64,000 nucleotides of DNA from Microvirga sp. KLBC 81 (GTDB lineage: Bacteria > Pseudomonadota > Alphaproteobacteria > Rhizobiales > Beijerinckiaceae), in the NCBI RefSeq assembly GCF_003075415.1, contig NZ_QDAH01000012.1, forward strand, positions 54,163 to 118,162. Reading direction: 5' to 3'. A program made the translations under genes and the position numbers. Positions 1 through 11,740 of the stretch are shown in pieces. A model generated the notes under the pieces. The model had not been told where the DNA came from. It was given only the letters and a program-made list of their open reading frames with translations, and searched no databases. The first letter of the stretch is position 1. Each line of letters begins with the position of its first letter.

Positions 1-1
1 C

Positions 2-241
2 GCTATCGCCTGGGGAAGCACCGGTGGCGTCTCCTTCGAGCTGGAGCCTCAGGGCAGCGAGGTGCTGCTCACCGTGACCCACCGCCGCCTACCGGATCGC
101 GCAACGATGCTGAACGTCAGCGCCGGCTGGCACATGCACCTCGATATTCTGGCAGCGCGCATGGCGGGCAAGGAGCCGGAGGCGTTCTGGGACGGCTGGG
201 CTCGCCTGAAGAGCGAATACGACCGGCGGCTCCCGGCCTAA
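2..241 (+). CDS. SRPBCC / AHSA1-like domain protein, C-terminal part
   Basis: The reading frame enters from the left edge and ends at TAA 239-241, leaving 79 residues of C-terminus. The tail SAGWHMHLDILAAR, then EPEAFWDGWARL and EYDRR, is the usual ending of SRPBCC (START/Bet v1-like) proteins of the AHSA1 group, where a long C-terminal helix closes a hydrophobic pocket. Its ligand cannot be told from this part. In related genomes such genes often follow an ArsR-type regulator, which would lie outside the window. The family call rests only on this tail. Confidence 0.75.
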   Translation, partial: AIAWGSTGGVSFELEPQGSEVLLTVTHRRLPDRATMLNVSAGWHMHLDILAARMAGKEPEAFWDGWARLKSEYDRRLPA

Positions 242-300
242 TCGAAATCGCGGTGAGGCTCCGCCGCCGCATTATCGAGAGATGCAACCTACTTGATATT

Positions 301-323
301 ATGGCCGGGACAAACCCGGCCAT
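301..323. repeat. short GGCCGGG dyad (dispersed intergenic hairpin)
   Basis: ATGGCCGGG (301-309) and CCCGGCCAT (315-323) form a perfect 9-bp stem with a 5-base loop. Similar GGCCGGG hairpins lie at 35031-35051 and 27906-27931. No run of T follows, so it is more likely a dispersed repeat than an intrinsic terminator, although it lies just past the first gene. Confidence 0.6.
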
Positions 324-352
324 CCACGCTTTGGGGATCGCCAACGCACAAA

Positions 353-460
353 CCTCATGCTGAGGAGCAGACGAAGTCTGCGTCTCGAAGGGGGGTCCAG
401 TGTACGCTGGAGACGCCCTGCCCTTCGAGATGGTCGCTGCGCGACCTCCTCATGATGAGG
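353..460. repeat. cctcatgctgagg-type inverted repeat
   Basis: The left arm begins cctcatgctgagg (353-365) and continues to tctcgaaggg near 393. The right arm carries the complement cccttcgaga near 421-430 and ends with cctcatgatgagg (448-460). It resembles a mobile intergenic repeat common in Hyphomicrobiales genomes, which is family knowledge rather than something tested here. It fills most of the gap between the first two genes. Confidence 0.55.
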
Positions 461-487
461 GCAGTGGGTGTATAAGGCGAGAAAGCA

Positions 488-709
488 TCAAACCTTCTTC
501 ACGAAACAGGTCTTGAGCACGAGGCCTTTGATCTGCGCTGACCGGCACTCGATCTCTTCCGCGTCATCCGTCAGGTGGATGTTCTTGAACACGGTGCCCC
601 GCTTGAGAGTGGTGGAGGAGCCCTTCACCTTCAGGTCCTTGATGACCTGCACTGAATCGCCCTCGTTGAGCTGGGCCCCGTTACTGTCCCTGACAACCAT
701 ATCGGTCAT
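488..709 (-). CDS. PhnA/YjdM-family protein
   Basis: A 73-residue protein matching the C-terminal domain of the PhnA (YjdM) family. It shows the typical run VVRDSNGAQLNEGDSVQVIK followed by LKVKGSSTTLKRGTVFKN. The N-terminal zinc ribbon found in longer relatives is absent, as in many alphaproteobacterial versions. Despite the name 'alkylphosphonate utilization', the family has no firmly known role in phosphonate breakdown. The start lies close to a purine-rich ribosome site (AGGAGAT). It stands alone, facing away from groES. Confidence 0.85.
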   Translation of the reverse strand: MTDMVVRDSNGAQLNEGDSVQVIKDLKVKGSSTTLKRGTVFKNIHLTDDAEEIECRSAQIKGLVLKTCFVKKV

Positions 710-799
710 GTTGATCTCCTTAGGCGCATCTTGCGCTTGGCCGAACAGGGGATAGCCGTCAGGCTGATACTTTGTCCATCAGGGTTCTTACGGACCAGC

Positions 800-826
800 T
801 TGGCACTCAAGCTTCACGAGTGCCAA
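800..826. promoter_or_regulatory. CIRCE element (HrcA operator)
   Basis: TTGGCACTC (800-808), nine bases, then GAGTGCCAA (818-826): a perfect 9-bp dyad with the spacing of the CIRCE operator. The consensus is TTAGCACTC-N9-GAGTGCTAA; here A:T at position 3 is G:C on both arms, so symmetry is kept. It lies 118 bases before the groES start, the expected place for HrcA repression of groESL. Confidence 0.93.
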
Positions 827-944
827 AAAATTTCATCTCCCCCTCTTGAACGGTGAAGCTTGTTCAACCAAATTCTCGACCGTGGAGGCCCGGAAGGGCT
901 CCGCGTATGGCAGTTAACGCACTGAAAACATTGGAGGAAGCTTC

Positions 945-1259
945 ATGAAGTTCCGTCCTTTGCATGACCGCATCCTGGTCAAGCGCATCGATGCGGAAGA
1001 GAAGACGGCGGGTGGTATCATCATTCCCGACACCGCCAAGGAAAAGCCTCAGCAGGGCGAAGTCGTCGCCGTGGGTCCTGGCGCCCGCAACGAGGCTGGC
1101 CAGCTCGTCGCCCTCGACGTGAAGGTCGGCGACCGCGTGCTCTTCGGCAAATGGTCCGGCACGGAAGTGAAGATCGATGGCGAGGATCTCCTCATCATGA
1201 AGGAGAGCGACATCATGGGCGTGCTGGAAGTAGGTGCCGCCCAGAAGAAGGCCGCTTAA
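945..1259 (+). CDS. groES: co-chaperonin GroES
   Basis: GroES (Cpn10) forms the seven-subunit cap on the GroEL ring and closes the folding chamber in the cytoplasm. The start [14 protein letters not shown], the mobile loop around [11 protein letters not shown], and the ending [11 protein letters not shown] are diagnostic. At 104 residues it is slightly longer than the E. coli protein, with an Ala/Lys tail. A GGAGG site precedes the ATG. It is the first gene of groESL, with groEL 55 bases downstream and a CIRCE operator upstream. Confidence 0.98.
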   Translation: MKFRPLHDRILVKRIDAEEKTAGGIIIPDTAKEKPQQGEVVAVGPGARNEAGQLVALDVKVGDRVLFGKWSGTEVKIDGEDLLIMKESDIMGVLEVGAAQKKAA

Positions 1260-1308
1260 GGCCAAACGCAATTTCAGAGTCACATATCGTTACGTCTCGA
1301 AGGAGTGA

Positions 1309-2943
<1,635 letters not shown>

Positions 2944-2967
2944 GCAACTTGCTTTCGCCCGACATGG

Positions 2968-3000
2968 ACGGCGCCGCAGCAACGCGGCGCCGTTTGTTTT
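2968..3000 (+). terminator. groESL intrinsic terminator
   Basis: ACGGCGCCGC (2968-2977) pairs perfectly with GCGGCGCCGT (2984-2993) across a 6-base loop, followed by TTGTTTT. It lies 25 bases past the groEL stop. Confidence 0.9.
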
Positions 3001-3043
3001 GCTCGCGCATTGTGCGGACCCGGAGACCGGCGCCATCCTCCCA

Positions 3044-3206
3044 CGTCATCACCGGCCTTGTGCCGGTGATCCCGATCTATTGGAGCGCCGCACCCTTTGC
3101 ATCGGGGATGGCCGGGACTGATCCCCGGATCACGTCCGGGGACGGCCATAACGAGGGAGAAGGATCGACCCCAAAAGTGCAAGTCCACTTTTCAGGTCCG
3201 ATGCTA
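3044..3206. repeat. two adjacent dispersed repeats (CGTCATC/GGCCAT type, then CCCAAAAGTG type)
   Basis: From 3044 to about 3153, GC-rich arms (cgtcatcaccggccttg, ggggatggccggg, gtccggggacggccat) resemble common alphaproteobacterial intergenic repeats. From 3162 to 3206 comes a stem in which CCCAAAAGTGCAAGTCC faces ACTTTTCAGGTCCGAT. The same second unit recurs near 27838, 46321 and 48059. Together they fill the gap between groEL and the next gene. Confidence 0.6.
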
Positions 3207-3214
3207 TAGGAATA

Positions 3215-3940
3215 TCAAGGCGCCGGTTGCGCGACTTCTGTCGTGACGGAGCCGGTCGTCTCTTCAGGCGCTGCTTTGCGAAGCTGGTTCACGAAGGTCA
3301 TGAGGCTGTTCGCCTGTCCCTGTTCTGGCACCAGGTGAGCCAATACGCTGCTGTCGAACGGCTCTTCCTCGACTGCACCGTCGACCATGATGATCGTCTT
3401 GATGCCGGTCTCGACATTAAACGAGATAGATCTGACCTTGGCCTGATGCGGTGTGCTGACTGGCTCGGCAACAAGAGGCAGAGCAACAGCGGCCAATGCC
3501 TTGGGCAATGCTGGCTGTTGGGTCGCCAGGGCAGTGGCCGACTCGCGCTTCTTGTCATCCTTCCTGGGGTCTTGCCGCTTGTCGCTCTGGTCCGCCCGGC
3601 GCTCCGGAGGAGATTGCGAGGACCTCGTGGTCGAGGTTTCTTCGGGAAGAAGCTGCTTGAGCTTCTCCTCGGCCTGTCTGGCTTCTCGCTGCGTTGTCGA
3701 GCCGAAGGCCGCGACCAGAGGGTGCTTGGACTTCTCCTCGTCGGCCTTGGCCTTTGCGGTTTCCGCTGCTTTGGCAGCCGCAATCCGCTTTTTGGCCTCC
3801 TCCATTTGGGCGCGATTGTTGGTACTGTACGAATACCGCTTGCCGTTGATCTCGTAATAGACCTTTCGGGCTTCGGCGCCGCTGCTCATAGCTGCGAGCA
3901 TGACAGCTGACGCTACGAGCAAAATCCCAGTCCTGTTCAT
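3215..3940 (-). CDS. secreted coiled-coil protein of unknown function
   Basis: A 241-residue protein I do not recognise. Residues 1-24 form a signal peptide ending near GAEA|RK, so it is probably periplasmic. The mature start KVYYEINGKRYSYST looks like a small folded motif. Residues about 45-135 are rich in Ala, Lys, Glu and Gln, with coiled-coil and low-complexity character. The C-terminal 70 residues contain a possible small beta domain (VRSISFNVETGIKTIIMVDG). It stands alone with no informative neighbours. Confidence 0.75.
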   Translation of the reverse strand: MNRTGILLVASAVMLAAMSSGAEARKVYYEINGKRYSYSTNNRAQMEEAKKRIAAAKAAETAKAKADEEKSKHPLVAAFGSTTQREARQAEEKLKQLLPEETSTTRSSQSPPERRADQSDKRQDPRKDDKKRESATALATQQPALPKALAAVALPLVAEPVSTPHQAKVRSISFNVETGIKTIIMVDGAVEEEPFDSSVLAHLVPEQGQANSLMTFVNQLRKAAPEETTGSVTTEVAQPAP

Positions 3941-5365
<1,425 letters not shown>

Positions 5366-5387
5366 GCTAGAGCAGTCGAAGACTTCG

Positions 5388-5418
5388 AAACCCGGCGCCG
5401 CAAGCGCCGGGTTTTTCT
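5388..5418 (+). terminator. intrinsic terminator after TRAP binding protein copy 1
   Basis: AAACCCGGCGC (5388-5398) pairs with GCGCCGGGTTT (5404-5414) around a 5-base loop and is followed by TTCTT. It lies 23 bases past the stop. Confidence 0.9.
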
Positions 5419-5528
5419 TATGCAGAGCTGCTGTGCCTTGGGCGAGGAGCTTCGGGGGTTGTATCAGGAGCGCAGCGTGCTGATCTGAAGCCTTCCTGTC
5501 CCCGGCCTCGTTTGAAAGATCTTTCCCC

Positions 5529-6527
5529 ATGCCTCCGCTTTCCATCCTCGACCTCGCGCATATCACGGAAGGCTCCACGGCTTCTGATGCTCTGCGCAAC
5601 TCGCTCGATCTGGCACAGCACGCAGAGAGCTGGGGCTACACCCGCTACTGGCTCGCCGAGCACCACAACATGATCGGGATTGCGAGCGCGGCGACGAGCA
5701 TCGTGATCGCGCATGTGGCCAGCGGCACCAAGACGATCCGCGTCGGCGCGGGCGGCATCATGCTGCCGAACCATGCGCCGCTGATCATCGCCGAGCAGTT
5801 CGGAACGCTCGATGCGCTGTTTCCTGGCCGTATCGATCTCGGGGTCGGCCGTGCTCCCGGCACTGACCAGCGCACCATGCGTGCGTTGCGCCGCGATCCG
5901 ACGAGCGCCGATACCTTCCCGCAGGATGTGCTGGAGCTGCAGGCTCTGCTCGGACCGCTGCAGCCGGGTCAGGCGATCCAGGCGGTGCCTGGCACCGACA
6001 GCAATGTGCCGATCTGGATTCTCGGCTCCAGCCTCTTCGGCGCGCAGCTCGCGGCGATGCTGGGGCTGCCGTATGCGTTTGCCTCGCATTTCGCTCCGAA
6101 CGCGCTGTTCCAAGCGCTGCAGGTCTATCGCGAGCGCTTCCAGCCTTCGGCCCAGCTCGACAAGCCGTATGCGATGGTGGGCGTGAATGTGATCGCCGCA
6201 GATACTGACGAGGAGGCGAAATATCTCTTCACCTCGGCGCAGCAGGCCTTCACCAACATGTTCCGCGGCACGCGCGGCAAGCTCCAGCCGCCCATCGACG
6301 ACATCGAGACCTATTGGACGCCAGCCGAGAAGGCGCAGGCCTCCAACATGCTGGCCTGCTCCTTCGTCGGCTCGGCTGAGACCGTGCGCGAGGGTCTTGA
6401 AGGCTTCATCGAGCAGACGGGTGCGGACGAACTGATCGTTGCCTCAGCTATCTATGATCACGGCAAGCGCCTGCGTTCCTATGAGATCCTGGCAGACGTG
6501 CAGAAGGCGACGAGCAAAGCCGCTTAA
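5529..6527 (+). CDS. luciferase-like FMN-dependent monooxygenase (YhbW type)
   Basis: A 332-residue LLM-class flavin oxidoreductase with a single TIM barrel that uses reduced FMN and O2. Typical features are the start [14 protein letters not shown], the AEHHN motif ([10 protein letters not shown], near residue 43), [16 protein letters not shown], and [16 protein letters not shown]. This pattern fits the single-component group that includes E. coli YhbW. The natural substrate is unknown. It converges tail to tail with the ABC permease at 6524, overlapping by 4 bases. Confidence 0.9.
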   Translation: MPPLSILDLAHITEGSTASDALRNSLDLAQHAESWGYTRYWLAEHHNMIGIASAATSIVIAHVASGTKTIRVGAGGIMLPNHAPLIIAEQFGTLDALFPGRIDLGVGRAPGTDQRTMRALRRDPTSADTFPQDVLELQALLGPLQPGQAIQAVPGTDSNVPIWILGSSLFGAQLAAMLGLPYAFASHFAPNALFQALQVYRERFQPSAQLDKPYAMVGVNVIAADTDEEAKYLFTSAQQAFTNMFRGTRGKLQPPIDDIETYWTPAEKAQASNMLACSFVGSAETVREGLEGFIEQTGADELIVASAIYDHGKRLRSYEILADVQKATSKAA

Positions 6528-7366
6528 GCTGAAGCGCCACGGCTCTTCAATGTGGGGTCCAGCGCATCGCGCAGGCCATCGCCCAGGAGGTTCAGGCCCA
6601 GCACCGAGAGCGCAATCGCGATGCCCGGTGCGATGGCGAGGTGAGGGGCCTGCGAGAGATAGGTCTGCGCATCGCTCAGCATGCGGCCCCAGCTCGGGTT
6701 CGGCGGGCGCACGCCGAGGCCGAGATAGCTCAAGCCCGCTTCGGTAAGGATCGCGAGTGCGAGCTGAATCGTGACCTGCACGATGAGCGCGCCCGCGATG
6801 TTGGGCAACACGTCTTCCCAGGTGATGCGCAAAGGATGCTTGCCGATGGCGCGGGCGGCGGCGATGTAGTCGAGGGTCCAGACCTGCAACGCCACGCCAC
6901 GCGTGACGCGCGCGAAGACGGGCACGTTGAACACGGCAATCGCGAGAATGGCGGAGAGCGGGCCGGAGCCCACGAGAGCGCCGATCATGATGGCCGAGAG
7001 CACGGCCGGGAAGGCGAAGACCACGTCTGACACGCGCATGGCGATCTCGTCGGCAATACCTTTCCATGCGGCGGCCGCCGTACCGATGGCGGTGCCGATG
7101 GCGGCTCCGAGAAGAACCGCGGGCCATGCGATGGCGAGCGAGTTCCAGGCTCCCACCATGAGAAGCGAGGCGACATCGCGCCCGAAATGATCCGTGCCGA
7201 GAAGGCCCACTTCCAGCGGCGCTTTCAGGCGCATGGCGACGCGCACGCGGGTGGGTACCTCCGGCGTCCAGACAAGCGAGAGGAGCGCGGTGGCGATCAG
7301 CAAAGCTGTGAGGATCCCGCCGATCAAGAGGGCGGCGTTGAGGCGGATGGAGGAGCGCTTCGTCAT
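6524..7366 (-). CDS. ABC transporter permease, dipeptide/oligopeptide type (DppC-like)
   Basis: A 280-residue inner-membrane permease with about six transmembrane segments. The N-terminal extension before the second helix contains [18 protein letters not shown], the hallmark of DppC/OppC subunits. The EAA-type loop lies around [20 protein letters not shown]. It pairs with the permease just upstream; its ATG overlaps that gene's stop (ATGA), which indicates translational coupling. The cargo is a peptide or similar small molecule; the sequence does not show which. Confidence 0.93.
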   Translation of the reverse strand: MTKRSSIRLNAALLIGGILTALLIATALLSLVWTPEVPTRVRVAMRLKAPLEVGLLGTDHFGRDVASLLMVGAWNSLAIAWPAVLLGAAIGTAIGTAAAAWKGIADEIAMRVSDVVFAFPAVLSAIMIGALVGSGPLSAILAIAVFNVPVFARVTRGVALQVWTLDYIAAARAIGKHPLRITWEDVLPNIAGALIVQVTIQLALAILTEAGLSYLGLGVRPPNPSWGRMLSDAQTYLSQAPHLAIAPGIAIALSVLGLNLLGDGLRDALDPTLKSRGASA

Positions 7367-8310
7367 GCCCGGCTCCTAAGGCGCGGATCGAGGATCGTGT
7401 AGCCGATATCGACCAAAAAGTTCACGACGATCACGAGGCCGGAAAAGATCAGCACGATATCCTTTATTACCACGAGATCGCGCTGGTTCAGCGCCTGGTA
7501 GGCGAGCCGCCCCAGACCCGGCAGGTTGAACACGTTCTCGACCAGGATCGCGCCGCCGAAGAAGAAGGAGAGCTGAAGCCCCAGGATCGTGGTGACGGGG
7601 ATGAGCGCATTCGGCACCACATGGCGACGCAACGTGGCGCGTTTGTCCACGCCCTTGGCCCGCGCGGTGCGCACGAAATCAGCGCCGATCACTTCCAATG
7701 TGGCCGAGCGCGTGACTCGGGTCAGCACGGCGGCTTGCGGCAGGGCGAGGGCTAGGGCTGGCAGCAGCAGCGCTTGGAACGCAGGCCATAATCCCGCGCC
7801 CCACCCGGGAAAGCCGCCAGCCGGAAACCAGCCGAGCCAGGTGGAGAAGAAGAGAATGAACAGAAGGCCGATCCAGAAATTCGGCACGGCCACGCCCATC
7901 TGGCTGAACACCAGCACGGCACGATCCACCGGCCCGTCGCGGCGCGCGGCTGCGGCGACGCCGAGGGGCAAGGCGAGCGCGGTCGAAATCAGAATGGCAA
8001 GCAAGCTCAACGGTAGCGTCACGCTCATGCGCTCGGCCACCAGCGTCGAGACCGGCATCTTGTAGGTGATTGAGGTGCCGAGATCGCCGTGCAACAGCCC
8101 GCCGATCCAATCCAGGTAACGGAGGAGCGCCGGTTGATCGAGCCCCAGTTCCTGCCGCAATGCCGCAAGCGTATCCTCACGCGCGGCAGTTCCTAGCATG
8201 ATCGCCGCCGGATCGCCCGGCAGAACCTCCAGGATCAGGAAGATCGCCAGCGAGACGAAGAGCAGGGTAGTGGCGAGCGAGGCCAACCGGGAAATGACGA
8301 GGCGCAACAT
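7363..8310 (-). CDS. ABC transporter permease, dipeptide/oligopeptide type (DppB-like)
   Basis: A 315-residue integral membrane protein of the DppB/OppB family. The start MLRLVISRLASL, PGDPAAIMLG (residues about 31-40), the long loop LGLDQPALLRYLDWI, and the EAA-like stretch DFVRTARAKGVDKR mark the family. About six transmembrane helices are visible. It sits 4 bases after the unknown gene at 8315 and overlaps the DppC-like gene downstream, all in one minus-strand operon with the binding protein at 8758. Confidence 0.94.
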   Translation of the reverse strand: MLRLVISRLASLATTLLFVSLAIFLILEVLPGDPAAIMLGTAAREDTLAALRQELGLDQPALLRYLDWIGGLLHGDLGTSITYKMPVSTLVAERMSVTLPLSLLAILISTALALPLGVAAAARRDGPVDRAVLVFSQMGVAVPNFWIGLLFILFFSTWLGWFPAGGFPGWGAGLWPAFQALLLPALALALPQAAVLTRVTRSATLEVIGADFVRTARAKGVDKRATLRRHVVPNALIPVTTILGLQLSFFFGGAILVENVFNLPGLGRLAYQALNQRDLVVIKDIVLIFSGLVIVVNFLVDIGYTILDPRLRSRA

Positions 8311-8314
8311 CAGC

Positions 8315-8770
8315 CTAGCGTGGCCCGAAACGAAGCGATTTTACAATATCTTCGCAGGTGGAAAGCTCGCGATTCTGTTCGCCCCATTCACAGACGTATG
8401 TGACGAAGGCTATGCTTCGCCCGTCTGATACGTACCAGATGCGAATAAAATCTTCTTCCCAGCGAAAGCTCATAGCGGCTCCCCGCAGCGACTCGTTCAT
8501 GAAAACCTGCTCTTCAAACGCTTCGTCTAAGCCTCTCTGTTCTCCGAAACGCAGCGCCATATTCCGCAGGTCGTCTTGGGAGGGGGCGGGCGCAACTCCT
8601 CCCTGATAGAGCGCTATAGAGAGTTGAAGTGCGCCTATTCCCTTATCAGGCTCGGCGAGGGTGTAAGGGGGATCGTCCGCCTCGACCTCATCAGTGATGT
8701 CATACCAAGCGTCGGGTACGATGACCTCACCTCCTCCAAGTTCGATCAACTTTTGCGTCACTCCGTCCAC
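8315..8770 (-). CDS. unknown protein inside the ABC transporter operon, possible Mog1/DUF1795-like fold
   Basis: A 151-residue protein without signal peptide or membrane segment. The GTG start at 8770 lies 13 bases inside the end of the binding-protein gene. It has a strong GGAGG five bases before it, so translation is probably coupled. The N-terminus (VIVPDAWYDITDEVE) and the end (FVTYVCEWGE then EDIVKSLRF) follow the pattern of Mog1/PsbP/DUF1795-like domains, which start with a 'P-x-W-x-D' strand and end with an 'IxxSLRF' helix-strand. This is pattern similarity only. A bacterial immunity-like or chaperone role is possible. It is unusual as a component of an ABC peptide transporter. Confidence 0.7.
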   Translation of the reverse strand: MDGVTQKLIELGGGEVIVPDAWYDITDEVEADDPPYTLAEPDKGIGALQLSIALYQGGVAPAPSQDDLRNMALRFGEQRGLDEAFEEQVFMNESLRGAAMSFRWEEDFIRIWYVSDGRSIAFVTYVCEWGEQNRELSTCEDIVKSLRFGPR

Positions 8771-10239
8771 GAAACCTCCGTCACGTCATTCGACGGGATC
8801 GGCGAGTTCTCCCAAAGGCCCTGAACTTTCGCATTCCACACGCCGAGCTTCGGCAGCTGGAAGAGGAAGAGGGCGGGCACGTCCTCGGCCAGGATCTTTT
8901 GCGCTTCTGCATATTTTGCAAACCGCGCCTTCTCGTCCGTGGTCTTGCCGGCTTCCGCGACCAGCGCTTTGAAATTGTCGTTCTTGTAGTTGAAGTAATA
9001 GTTGTCGCGGGCGAAGATCTCGATATCGAGCGGCTCCGTGTGGGAGACGATGGTGACATCGTAATCCTTGGCCTTGAAGACCTCCTCGATCCATTTGGCC
9101 GGGAACTCGGTGGGGATGATCTTCATGTCGACGCCCACTTCCGCGAACATCGCGGAGAGCAGCTCCGCCGAGCGGCTTGCATAAGCCATCTGCGGCGTCT
9201 TGATGGTGATCGACAGGCCGTTGCCGTAGCCCGCCTCCGCGAGTAGCGCCTTTGCCTTTGCCGGATCGTAGGGGATGATATTGGTCATATCCACGAAGGC
9301 CGGGTGGTTCGGCGAGAAGAAGCTTCCGATGGGCTGTCCGAAGCCGGAATAGGCGCCCTCAATGAGCGCCTTGCGATCCACCGCATGCATCAGGGCGCGG
9401 CGCACCCGCACATCGTCGAAGGGCTTCTTGGCGCTGTTGAGACCGGCGACAGTTTCGCCTTCCGTGTTGCCGGCTACCGCCTTGAAACGGGAATCCTTCT
9501 GAAATTCGGCGAAGAGTTCGGGCGCGCTGATATTCGGGAAAGCGTCCACGTCGCCGGAACGCAGAGCTGCGACCTGAGCCTGTGCGTCGCTGATGAAGCG
9601 GAAGGTGACGCTGTCGAGCTTCACCTTGTCCTTCTGCCAATAGTCGGGATTCCTGACGAGCTCGACCTTGTCGCCGCGCATCCAGGACTTGAACTTGAAC
9701 GGTCCCGTGCCGACCGGGTTGGCTTTGTTGTTCTCGGCCGTTTCAGGCGCCACGATCACGGCATCGCCCCAGCCGAGATAGTAGAGGAAGTTGCCCGAGG
9801 TCTCCTTCAGCTTGATCACCACGGTTGCGGGATCGGGTGTCTCGATGGATGAGATGGGCGCGAAGATCTGCTTCTGCGCATTGGTGGATTTCGGATCGCG
9901 GGCGCGATCGAAAGCGAACTTCACGTCAGCGGAATCGAAGGTGGTGCCGTCGTGGAACTTCACACCTTCCTGCAGGCGGAAGGTATAGGTGAGGCCATCG
10001 GGTGAGATTTCCCAGCTTTTCGCCAGCAGCGGCTGCACCTTGCCGTTCCGGTCGATGCGCACAAGGCCCTCATAGAGATTGACCCAGGTCACTTCGCGGA
10101 TGGCAACAGGCGCGGCAATCGTCGGGTCGAGGCCGGGAGGCTCGATGGGCATGCCGACGACCAGGGACGTCTTGGCGGCAAGAGCCGGAATAGCGCTGAC
10201 GGAGAGGAGCAGGGCGGCGGTCAGGAAACGCTTCGACAT
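8758..10239 (-). CDS. ABC transporter substrate-binding protein, family 5 (DppA/OppA-like)
   Basis: A 493-residue periplasmic binding protein (SBP_bac_5). Residues 1-21 are a Sec signal ending at ALA|AKTSL. The family core is visible in LYEGLVRIDRNGKVQPLLAK and WEISPDGLTYTFRLQEGVKF, then GTGPFKFKSW and VRRALMHAVDRKALI. The C-terminus ends SPIPSNDVTEVSW. It is the first gene of a minus-strand operon with the unknown gene and two permeases. The ATPase needed for transport is probably the fused protein at 13210. GGAGAT precedes the ATG. Confidence 0.95.
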   Translation of the reverse strand: MSKRFLTAALLLSVSAIPALAAKTSLVVGMPIEPPGLDPTIAAPVAIREVTWVNLYEGLVRIDRNGKVQPLLAKSWEISPDGLTYTFRLQEGVKFHDGTTFDSADVKFAFDRARDPKSTNAQKQIFAPISSIETPDPATVVIKLKETSGNFLYYLGWGDAVIVAPETAENNKANPVGTGPFKFKSWMRGDKVELVRNPDYWQKDKVKLDSVTFRFISDAQAQVAALRSGDVDAFPNISAPELFAEFQKDSRFKAVAGNTEGETVAGLNSAKKPFDDVRVRRALMHAVDRKALIEGAYSGFGQPIGSFFSPNHPAFVDMTNIIPYDPAKAKALLAEAGYGNGLSITIKTPQMAYASRSAELLSAMFAEVGVDMKIIPTEFPAKWIEEVFKAKDYDVTIVSHTEPLDIEIFARDNYYFNYKNDNFKALVAEAGKTTDEKARFAKYAEAQKILAEDVPALFLFQLPKLGVWNAKVQGLWENSPIPSNDVTEVSWTE

Positions 10240-10411
10240 GGGCGGATCTCCATCCGGTAGGGAGCAAAGCTCGCGGGTGACGTTAGCTTACGCGGAGTGA
10301 CGCTGGAGGGAAGATGTTCCTTACCGATTTTTAACGTGCCGGCGGGGTTTCGAACGCATAAATCTCTGGAAGTGAGCCTCTCGTAGGGAGGGGCGGTATG
10401 AAAGGCTAACG

Positions 10412-10705
10412 ATGGCTCGTGAGACAGCACAGGTGCCGACCGGCAACGGTGCCCGGTATCTTCAGCAGCTCTGCAAGCATTGGAGCCATAAGCTCGATGT
10501 ATACTTGAGCGAGAACGAGGGCGTCGTCCGCTTCCCGAACGCCGTCGCCACCATGAGGACCGATGCCGACAGGCTTACGGTGACGGTGGAGTCGGAGGAT
10601 GACGAAACGCTGGAGCGGGTGAAAGGCGTGGTCGCCTCTCATCTTGACCGGTTCGCATTCCGCGAAGCTCCGCTGCCGTTCGAGTGGGTGAAGAACGGCG
10701 ATTAG
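10412..10705 (+). CDS. DUF2218 family protein
   Basis: A 97-residue cytoplasmic protein. RYLQQLCKHWSHK near the start, FPNAVATMRTDADRLTVTV in the middle, and VVASHLDRFAFRE near the end match DUF2218. That family contains conserved His residues and is often found beside iron-siderophore genes in other bacteria. No such genes are present here, so its role is unknown. It lies on the plus strand between the two minus-strand blocks that together seem to form one ABC transporter set. Confidence 0.88.
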   Translation: MARETAQVPTGNGARYLQQLCKHWSHKLDVYLSENEGVVRFPNAVATMRTDADRLTVTVESEDDETLERVKGVVASHLDRFAFREAPLPFEWVKNGD

Positions 10706-10730
10706 TCCGACCTCGAGACCGTACCATCTT

Positions 10731-10863
10731 CGTCATGGCCGTCCCCGGACTCGATCCAGGTATCTGTGCCGGCCATCTCCGCCTTTTTTGCTCTCTCGTC
10801 ATGGCCGCAACAAGTGCGGGGATGACGGCGGGAGGATACCCGGCACAAGGCCGGGCATGACGT
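10731..10863. repeat. CGTCATGGCC-type dispersed repeat
   Basis: The segment starts cgtcatggccgtccccgg and ends ggccgggcatgacg, with internal copies of cgtcatggccgc and gcggggatgacgg. The ends form an imperfect inverted repeat. Related repeats are at 3044-3153 and 57824-57928. It occupies the gap between the DUF2218 gene and the end of the SDR gene. Confidence 0.6.
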
Positions 10864-10917
10864 TGGAAAGCAGGTCCCGCATCCTCACTGGTGGAAGGCA
10901 AGTTCCGACCCGTGGGA

Positions 10918-11667
10918 TCAAATGCAGCGTCCGCCGTCAACCTCCAGCACCACGCCGGTGATCATGCTGGCTTCGTCCGAGGCGAGATAAAGCGCCGCGT
11001 TGGCGATGTCCTGCGGCGTGGAAAAGCGGCCAAGCGGGATCGAGTTGACGAATTGCTGACGTCTCTCGGGCGTGTCCTCGCCCATGAAAGTAGCGAGCAG
11101 CGGCGTCTCGCCAGCAACGGGCGCGAGAGCGCAGACGCGGATCTTCTGGGGCGCTAACTCCACCGCCATGGACTTGGTCATGGTGTGCACCGCACCCTTG
11201 GTGCTGTTGTACCAGGTGAGGCCCGGGCGCGGACGTAATCCCGCCGTGGAGCCCACATTGATGATGACGCCGCCCTGGCCCTGCATGAGCGGAATGGCAG
11301 CCTTGGCGAAGAGATAGATCGACTTCACGTTGACGGCGAAGATGCGATCGAACTCGTCTTCCTCCACCTCCAGCATGGACCGGTTGCGGTGGGTGATGCC
11401 CGCGTTGTTGACCACGATGTCGAGCTTGCCAAAGGCCGTGAGGGTCTGAGCCACAGCCTTGTTCACATCAATAGCCTTCGATACGTCGGCGCCCACACCG
11501 ATCGCCGAGGCTCCAATGTTTTCAGCTGCGGCCTTGGCAGCGGTCTCGTTGACGTCGATGATGGCGACCTTCGCGCCTTCGCGGGCGAATGTTTCCGCAA
11601 TGCCCAGACCGAAGCCCGAGCCGGCGCCCGTGATCAGCGCCACTTTGCCTTCGAGGCGTTTCATCAA
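10918..11667 (-). CDS. short-chain dehydrogenase/reductase (SDR, classical)
   Basis: A 249-residue NAD(P)-dependent oxidoreductase. The cofactor motif TGAGSGFGLG is at residues 12-21, NNAG near 88-91, and the catalytic Ser (VGSTAG), Tyr and Lys (WYNSTKGA) are in place. The acidic residue in AIIDVN at the end of strand 2 suggests NAD(H). It is the third gene of a block with a fused ABC ATPase and an aldehyde dehydrogenase, consistent with oxidising an alcohol or sugar brought in by the transporter; that link is inference. Initiation could use either of two adjacent ATGs. Confidence 0.9.
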   Translation of the reverse strand: MMKRLEGKVALITGAGSGFGLGIAETFAREGAKVAIIDVNETAAKAAAENIGASAIGVGADVSKAIDVNKAVAQTLTAFGKLDIVVNNAGITHRNRSMLEVEEDEFDRIFAVNVKSIYLFAKAAIPLMQGQGGVIINVGSTAGLRPRPGLTWYNSTKGAVHTMTKSMAVELAPQKIRVCALAPVAGETPLLATFMGEDTPERRQQFVNSIPLGRFSTPQDIANAALYLASDEASMITGVVLEVDGGRCI

Positions 11668-11740
11668 TTTTTTCCTTCTTCAGAACCCGGATTTTCCATC
11701 CTCGTCCTCTTCAGGAAGAGGGCAGAGGAATGATTGCTTC

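Noticed and set aside
301..460. CRISPR array, suggested by several short repeats in the first kilobase and elsewhere
   Set aside because: The repeats are inverted, unequal and not regularly spaced, there are no unique spacers of constant length, and no cas genes are present.
8315..8770. Toxin-immunity pair involving this gene or the gene at 35130
   Set aside because: Neither has an adjacent toxin-like gene; the immunity-like resemblance is weak, so it is kept only as a possibility in the entries.
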